Shown here: piece by piece, positions 21,590 through 27,500 of the stretch
Layout: each line of letters begins with the position of its first letter
Position numbering within the stretch: position 1 is the stretch's first letter
Made by a program: the position numbers and the translations under genes
From: Chondrilla cf. caribensis
Taxonomy: Eukaryota > Porifera > Demospongiae > Chondrillida > Chondrillidae
Assembly: GCA_964020155.1 (NCBI GenBank)
Contig: OZ026547.1
Location: forward strand, 3,458,631 to 3,486,130
DNA length: 27,500 bases
Direction of reading: 5' to 3'
Notes under the pieces: model-generated
Database searches by the model: none
Told to the model about the DNA's origin: nothing
Seen by the model: the letters and a program-made list of their open reading frames with translations, nothing else

Positions 21590-22178
21590 CACGAGCTCAA
21601 GCATGACCTTTGAGCACTGGAGACCTCCGGAGTTTGTGATGTGCAACGATGCACATCAGATTATGAAGTTGAATGTGTTGTTTTTCACAATGAAAGCTTA
21701 CTGTCTCTGTGGTGTGAAGGTACCCTTCATACTAGGGGTTTGCGAATACCTATATACATGCATAGGTGTTCACTGCAGCAGGTTCCAGGAAGGCAGTTTT
21801 ACTGCTTCCTCTCAGATCCAGTTTCCTAGTACGATTGTGTTGATACTGAACTGGCAATTCTTGGCTTCCAGTGAGTAGTCCAGTCATGGTCCACTGCAGA
21901 CATAGAAGTGCAGACCCCATGCAGCCTTATGGCTTTGTTATTGTGCCTCGTCCAAATGTTATTGCTGCCAATGCACAATCCTGCAAACACTGTACGTTTA
22001 TGCATTGTAATAGACATGTACATATGTGTCTCTGTATAAGCAAACTAGCAGTGCTTATGTAAACTCCCTGCAAGGGACTGTGTGGGGTTGTGCAAACCAT
22101 TGGTGTGTTTGCAAGCTTTGAAAGTAAATTTATGTGTCACTGTTTACATAAGATATGTTGTAGTCTGAGCTGTGAATT
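21374..22178. other. Non-coding stretch after the MAT relic
   Basis: Apart from the TG array at 21424-21588 I see no MAT exon or other domain. The open frame at 21423-21878 is a repeat artefact extended into unique sequence. Confidence 0.4.
21424..21588. repeat. (TG)n array with TTG/GCG interruptions
   Basis: About 165 bases of TG with breaks near 21432, 21483, 21501 and 21518. It begins about 50 bases after the recognisable part of MAT exon C. Confidence 0.95.
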
Positions 22179-22254
22179 GTGAACCATATTGAGTTTGTTG
22201 TGTGGTTCAATGAGATATCCTATTTTCCACATGACCCCTGTATAGTACAAGTGA
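22179..22254. repeat. Detached TG-flank of the tandem unit
   Basis: GTGAACCATATTGAG through TTCCACATGACCCC to AGTACAAGTGATG closely matches the segment directly 5' of the TG block in U2 (about 7128-7215) and U3 (about 8563-8651). Here too it leads straight into a TG array, while the rest of the unit is missing. Confidence 0.8.
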
Positions 22255-22271
22255 TGTGTGGTGTGTGGGGG

Positions 22272-22356
<85 letters not shown>

Positions 22357-22358
22357 GT

Positions 22359-22439
<81 letters not shown>

Positions 22440-22463
22440 GTTGTGTGTGTGTGTGTGTGGTGT

Positions 22464-22541
<78 letters not shown>

Positions 22542-22581
22542 GTTGTGTGTGTGTGTGTTTGCGTTGTGTGTGTGTGTGTAT

Positions 22582-22641
<60 letters not shown>

Positions 22642-22691
22642 CGTTGTGTGTGTGTGTGTGTGTGTTTGCGTTGTGTGTGTGTGTGTGGTGT

Positions 22692-22754
<63 letters not shown>

Positions 22755-22806
22755 CGTTGTGTGTGTGTGTGTGTGTGTGTTTGCGTTGTGTGTGTGTGTG
22801 TGGTGT

Positions 22807-22878
<72 letters not shown>

Positions 22879-22917
22879 ATTGTGTGTGGTGTGTGTATGT
22901 GTGTGTGTGTGCGTGCG

Positions 22918-22965
<48 letters not shown>

Positions 22966-22970
22966 TATGT

Positions 22971-23052
<82 letters not shown>

Positions 23053-23064
23053 TGTGTGTGGTGT

Positions 23065-23133
<69 letters not shown>

Positions 23134-23189
23134 CGTTGTGTGTGTGTGTGTGTGTTTGCGTTGTGTGTGTGTGTGTGGTGTGTGTATGT

Positions 23190-23269
<80 letters not shown>

Positions 23270-23342
23270 TGTGTGTGGTGTGTGTGTGTGTGTGTGTGTG
23301 TGCGTTGTGTGTGGTGTGTGTATGTGTGTGTGTGTGCGTGCG

Positions 23343-23390
<48 letters not shown>

Positions 23391-23447
23391 TATGTGTGTA
23401 TGTGTGTGTGTGTGTGTGTGGTGTGTGTATGTGTGTATGTGTGTGTA
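22255..23447. repeat. Compound TG array of about 1.2 kb with higher-order structure
   Basis: Pure TG tracts alternate with fixed interruption cassettes: GTTTGCGTTG, GGTGTGTGTATG and GCGTGCGTTG, in a recurring order. The GGTGTGTGTATG cassette occurs about ten times (near 22458, 22686, 22801, 22888, 22957, 23069, 23176, 23310, 23382 and 23419). The spacing of about 70-230 bases shows that blocks of TG plus cassettes have been duplicated as units. The very long open frames here are artefacts. Confidence 0.93.
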
Positions 23448-23540
23448 ATGTAATAATAGGAAGTAATGAAATGCCCCCTCTCCTGTGCTCATAGTGTCTG
23501 ACCAGGTAATATTTCTTATGTTACTGGTCACAACAGTTTA

Positions 23541-23790
23541 CCAAGTGTCCATGTGACACATAATTACAGAAATATTGATGCATGCACACAATTCTTGATG
23601 TGCTACAGACCTTGTGGTGACCAGCAAAAAAAATCAATTATTATAGCTGGTCACCACAACCTCTACAGTGTCCCTGTAGCACATCATGGCTAACACTTTG
23701 ATGCATGTACACTCTCCTGAGGTGCTATGGACCAACAAGATATGATTGTCATGTATGATCCCCAGTGTCCATATGATAAATGCGATAATA
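23541..23790. repeat. Hairpin plus local tandem duplication
   Basis: Two paired stems nest around an A-rich loop: GATGTGCTACAG (23597-23608) with CTGTAGCACATC (23674-23685), and TTGTGGTGACCAGC (23612-23625) with GCTGGTCACCACAA (23646-23659). Separately, AGTGTCCATGTGACACAT (about 23544), AGTGTCCCTGTAGCACAT (about 23668) and AGTGTCCATATGATAAAT (about 23764) start three diverged direct copies of about 100-125 bases. Confidence 0.75.
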
Positions 23791-24507
23791 CATAAGCAAT
23801 GGAGAATTTCCCTTCACAAATACGTATTATATATAAGATGCGCACATATACGTAGTTCACTATAGTTACCATAGGTAACCAATAATGCCAGTATTTAAAA
23901 TGGTGGCAAAAATAAGGATAGAAAATAGAGATATAGCATCTAAATCTTCATGCATAACCGGTCAATACTTTTGAAACAAAATACATTGTGACATTATGCA
24001 AGATGACAATACCACCCATCATAATTAGTACACTTATAGCTAAGAGTCCACCTTTGCTAACCAGTCAAACTCAAATGACTCTGTCTGACATTCAATCACA
24101 TGGAAGTGAACAGGGGATAACCCTATAATGTCCATTGTATTGAGGGGAATACATAGACAAGCAGCCACCAGGTCTATATCTATGATAATTAACCCATATC
24201 TATGCGTAAACATATGTACTCAAGTTATTACCTGTATAGATTGGCAATTTTGTCTGATATGGTCGGTGCCGTGCCACTACCTTTATGTTGCATACGTGTA
24301 CACTTTACTATGCGCACACTATGCACATGCAGTACAGGTAGGGTCCAATACATGTTACATTGGTTAGGTTTTGGGCCCTACCAATGAGTCTCTTGTTGTC
24401 GTGTTGAGGATGCTGCTGTTTTATGTGTGCCTTGCTTGGTTCTATGATTACTGATGTGCAAGTCAGTACCATCTCTGACATGCCTGTGGACTGGTGGCAT
24501 ACATGAT
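23791..24507. other. No recognised gene
   Basis: Low-complexity-free sequence with small frames of unknown meaning. A weak inverted pair, GGTAGGG near 24338 and CCCTACC near 24376, is visible. Confidence 0.35.
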
Positions 24508-24613
24508 TCTGTGGTCTCCGAAGAACTTATCAATTCATTGTCCACATCAGTGACTGGTGCCTATGATACTCGGTAAGCTAGACATAATGGTTTCACGGCC
24601 CTGAAATCTGGAC
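24508..24613. repeat. Diverged direct repeat, copy 1
   Basis: Shares with 25068-25173 an order of blocks: a CTC-GAAG-TAT start, TGTCCACATCAGTGACTGGT against TGCCCACATCGGTGACTGGT, GATACT-GGT against GGTACTTGGT, and CCTGAAATCTGGAC against CCTGATGTCTGGAC. The sequence between the copies includes a TG array. The source family is not recognised. Confidence 0.5.
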
Positions 24614-24901
24614 CTTCCAAGTAGCCAGTCAACCCCACTACTATATATATCAAATGCATGATGGTAAACTCCTTGATGTCGACTTTATACCTGTGAGGAG
24701 GCAGTGTGCTGAAACACAGATGGCACGTGGCATAGTAGAGCCTACATGTTGTTCAAAGAACTTGGATTCGCTTATATAATCTACAATCTTTCTCGACATG
24801 TGGTTCAATTATAGAAGTCCACTCAAACCAATTTACAATGATGGGCAGTTCTCAACATGTAGCCATAGACAGATTATTGAGGTCACATAATATTATGCTC
24901 A

Positions 24902-24903
<2 letters not shown>

Positions 24904-24963
<60 letters not shown>
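24904..24963. repeat. (TG)n array
   Basis: About 60 bases of uninterrupted TG followed by TG-rich degenerate sequence to about 25010. Confidence 0.95.
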
Positions 24964-24964
<1 letters not shown>

Positions 24965-25067
24965 ATGTTCATGTGTGTGTGTATTTATGTGTGCATATGT
25001 ATGTGTATGTACGAATATTATTAATTTTTCACTAAAACTATAGGTCTGTTGATTGATGGTACCCAAG

Positions 25068-25173
25068 ATTGTTGGATCTCCCGGGAAGCTATCTAGTCAC
25101 TGCCCACATCGGTGACTGGTACCTGGTACTTGGTGTGCCGGACATATATAATCACCGACCTGATGTCTGGACG
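25068..25173. repeat. Diverged direct repeat, copy 2
   Basis: Partner of 24508-24613 about 560 bases away, most alike in the ACATC-GTGACTGGT core. Confidence 0.5.
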
Positions 25174-25181
25174 ATTATAAC

Positions 25182-25264
25182 TATTATTATTATTATTATT
25201 TATTATTATTATTATTATTTTTTTGCGATTGCATAATTTATTATTATTATTATTATTATTATTA
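25182..25264. repeat. (ATT)n arrays
   Basis: Two ATT trinucleotide runs (about 25182-25218 and 25238-25264) separated by a T-run and a GCGATTGCATAATT segment. Confidence 0.9.
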
Positions 25265-25488
25265 GGTATTACAGTTATAATTTTAATATGTGATGATGTG
25301 TGGTGGTGATATAAAAATAAGTAATGATGAAACTAAAACAATTATTATACGCCTATTTACAATTAATACACGTTACATAAATTAGATATTACATACATAT
25401 TTACAATTAAGTAGAATACACATATTAACAATTAATTAAATTAAATAATATTATAATAATAATTAAGAAAAAGTAAAAGTAAAAGTAA

Positions 25489-25760
25489 TCAAGATGACTC
25501 AAGGCCAGAGGTAGCTAGGATGCTCACGGCATTGCCTCTCTGGACAGCTACAGAGATTCTCTGGATGAGGTGGAGGTGTGACATGGGCTCTGAGGTAGTG
25601 TTTCTCAGGCGACGGCCGAGGTCGGAAAAGAAAGATCTGGCATCCGGGCCAAACACACCGAGAGACTCCACGGCTACAGGAAGGAAATAGTGGCTGGTCT
25701 CAAGGTGGGCATACTTACACCTCTTCTTTTTCTCGGCTTGTTCTGCGACTGCCCCTGGAG
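25489..25760 (-). pseudogene. LINE ORF2 C-terminal fragment
   Basis: Minus-strand frame ending at a stop 25489-25491. Residues from AEQAEKKKRCKYAHLETSHY through FLPVAVESLGVFGPDARSFF and SDLGRRLRNTTSEPMSH to LIQRISVAVQRGNAVSIL match the characteristic last 80 or so residues (F-PVAVETLG-WGP-A; DLGRR; FL-QRISVA-QRGNA) of reverse transcriptases of many invertebrate non-LTR retrotransposons. This is the part after the polymerase fingers/palm/thumb and has no catalytic residues. Upstream the frame runs into an ATT repeat (poly-isoleucine when translated), so the copy is 5'-truncated, as LINE insertions usually are. Downstream on the minus strand come about 50 bases of A/T-rich sequence, then ATT-rich repeats. 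Family assignment is from recall of the pattern. Confidence 0.75.
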
Positions 25761-25775
25761 GTGGAGGTGTGACAT

Positions 25776-25776
<1 letters not shown>

Positions 25777-25816
<40 letters not shown>

Positions 25817-25920
25817 GTTATAATAATATAACTACAATAATTATTACACACATATATACAATTAAATAAAATGAATAAAATAATATTATAATATTATTAT
25901 TATTATTAATATATTATATT
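25777..25920. repeat. (ATT)n arrays flanking the LINE fragment
   Basis: ATT runs at about 25777-25816 and 25888-25910, with AT-rich sequence between them. Together with 25182-25264 they bracket the LINE fragment on both sides. Confidence 0.85.
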
Positions 25921-26039
25921 ATTTTATTGAGGGGTTTGCTTTTGTAGGAGAACAAAGGATAGACATGCACGTACTATAGAAATGATCCTAGTGAATACAG
26001 TCTTACATTCTCTTCACACCGCTTACACTAGTCTGGCTC

Positions 26040-26095
26040 GCTAGACCGTCCCACGATGCGCCTAGGGCGGCAAGAGAGGGAAGGGACGGTCTAGC
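26040..26095. repeat. 13 bp inverted repeat
   Basis: GCTAGACCGTCCC (26040-26052) and GGGACGGTCTAGC (26083-26095) are exact inverted copies with a 30-base loop. It sits about 55 bases before the start of duplication copy 2. Function unknown; it could be a transposon end. Confidence 0.7.
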
Positions 26096-26149
26096 GGCAA
26101 TAGAGATTAGTTAACACCTTTTCGACCAATCAGGAGCGACTACCCGGAA

Positions 26150-27264
26150 TCGGTATAAACTCTGGGAATGAGTAATTCCTGTATTAAGATAAGTGCCCTA
26201 GGCGTGCCTGAGCAAGTGTGTTTCTTATGTAACTTGGAAGTAGTATAATTATACATTATACTGATGGCAGCTGATTTACGAGCTGAACACAATTTACCTA
26301 CCTTTTGGTCAATCAAATATATCTTCACTTTCTGAACTCTCCACTGTATTTTGGTGTTCAAAGTGATCTCAACTCTTACTTTGAAAATTGCTGAGTTGAC
26401 AGTTTCGAGGCTGGAACGATTGATTGAATTTGATTCAGGTTAGTAGTGAGGATGATGCTATATGAATTTCCACGAAGGGATATCCACCATACATGCACTC
26501 TTATCAGAATTGTGGTGGTGTAATACCCATAATTAAGTTACATGCATTCTCCTTGGGTTTGTACCATTTTGTTGACAATAGATATAATCCATGCATGCCA
26601 ACAGGATACCGCCAGTTCAATATAGCCATAATATATTATGTAACTGGAAACATCGATCCACGATGAAATAATTGGACTATGGGATAAGCGAGGTGCTGAA
26701 AAGGATGGCTACAAACCGTATTCGTTAGACATTACTCCTCGCTCATCATCGCCAGAGTCGGTACAAACTCAAATTATGGACAGACTCCACGCTACAATAA
26801 TTCGATTGGAAATGATTCAATTACAATTTTAATTATGTAGTGATACTATGGATAATGAGTAAAAGTGTTGAAGATTTATATCTGAAGGGGATGAAGAGAT
26901 ACATTAGTTACAATGACAGCGAACAGGAGTGGTGCTTACTTGATGCAAGCAAATCCATGTAGAGATGGGACCATTTTATGAGGAAAGTGAGTTCAAAGCT
27001 ACAATATCATATCACAAGGTATTTCCAACAGTCTAAAACACGCAGAGATATTCAATTATCAACGAGTAATTCGAGTTCAAAAACTCGTGGGGCTGCCGCA
27101 CCTCATATCACACCATAGCTAGCATGTTTGAGGGTGGGGAGCCTTACTGGAAGAGGGTGGGGAGGAACTTCTCACTAGAAGAGCTATGATATGGTGACTT
27201 CAAGTGGATTTGATTTCTTGACACATTCAAATGAGTTTGTCTCCATGGTGCCATTGAGTGTGTG

Positions 27265-27312
<48 letters not shown>

Positions 27313-27500
27313 CCATAAGCAGGATGGTCTCCATGGTCATTGACCATACTGCTTGGATTGCCAGTTGTGATCACTCCAGTAAAAGCCATGAGTGTGGTTT
27401 GGAACTTTGAGATGATACCACCCTCTCTATCTCAAAAGAGGAAACTGCAGTCTAAACAGAGTGGGAAGAGAGGTTGCCCCATTCTCTAACCTACAACTGT
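26150..27500. repeat. Segmental duplication, copy 2 (runs off the window)
   Basis: Same sequence as 18833-20183 at offset 7317, including the exon-like frame (26647-26832), the 35-codon frame (26855-26962), the solo transposon end (27063-27107) and the TG array (27258-27309). In copy 1 the MAT pseudogene starts only 93 bases after the point reached at the window end, so a second MAT copy may follow. Confidence 0.93.
27258..27309. repeat. (TG)n array in duplication copy 2
   Basis: Identical in length and in the single CG interruption to 19941-19992. Confidence 0.95.

Overview
The window reads as AT-rich, intron-containing animal nuclear DNA, almost entirely non-genic. Evidence for a metazoan genome is GT-AG exon/intron remnants of a eukaryotic S-adenosylmethionine synthetase, THAP zinc-finger transposase remnants, ankyrin-like exons, non-LTR retrotransposon tails and very many (TG)n arrays. 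A marine invertebrate, possibly a sponge, is my guess from the mix of families; nothing here proves the phylum. I see no bacterial operons, rRNA, tRNA or CRISPR array.

Layout. 338-2051 is a long inverted repeat (arms about 750-810 bp, spacer about 150 bp). 2395-3101 holds decayed minus-strand retrotransposon-like coding sequence. 3559-4845 (minus) is a broken coding region with a clear five-residue periodicity, i.e. a pentapeptide-repeat protein. 4836-10255 is a tandem array of four diverged units of about 1.4-1.9 kb, each carrying one or two (TG)n blocks; one block is a perfect 431 bp TG tract. 12380-12791 has two ankyrin-like exons with a small TG-bearing intron, and 13166-13491 (minus) an unidentified terminal exon with a hydrophobic C-terminus.

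13592-16931 is a nest of DNA transposon debris: a pogo/Tigger-like MITE, two inverted copies of a 230 bp segment, and two head-to-head copies of a THAP-domain 5' end sharing CAAGTAAT termini. 17085-18375 is an inverted relic of the 4836-10255 unit. 18640-20183 carries a duplicated exon-like segment, and 18833-20183 is repeated without any difference I could see at 26150-27500, up to the window end. 20276-21373 is an S-adenosylmethionine synthetase pseudogene that lost one whole symmetrical exon and carries two in-frame stops and a splice-site frameshift. 21424-23447 is mainly TG arrays, ending in a 1.2 kb compound array with higher-order structure. 23541-26149 has hairpin/tandem repeats, ATT arrays and a LINE ORF2 C-terminus.

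No two genes here can be shown to work together. The biology visible is repeat biology: TG-carrying tandem units, foldback structures that could give double-stranded RNA if transcribed, and recent duplication. The perfect 1351 bp duplication may be an assembly artefact and should be tested first.
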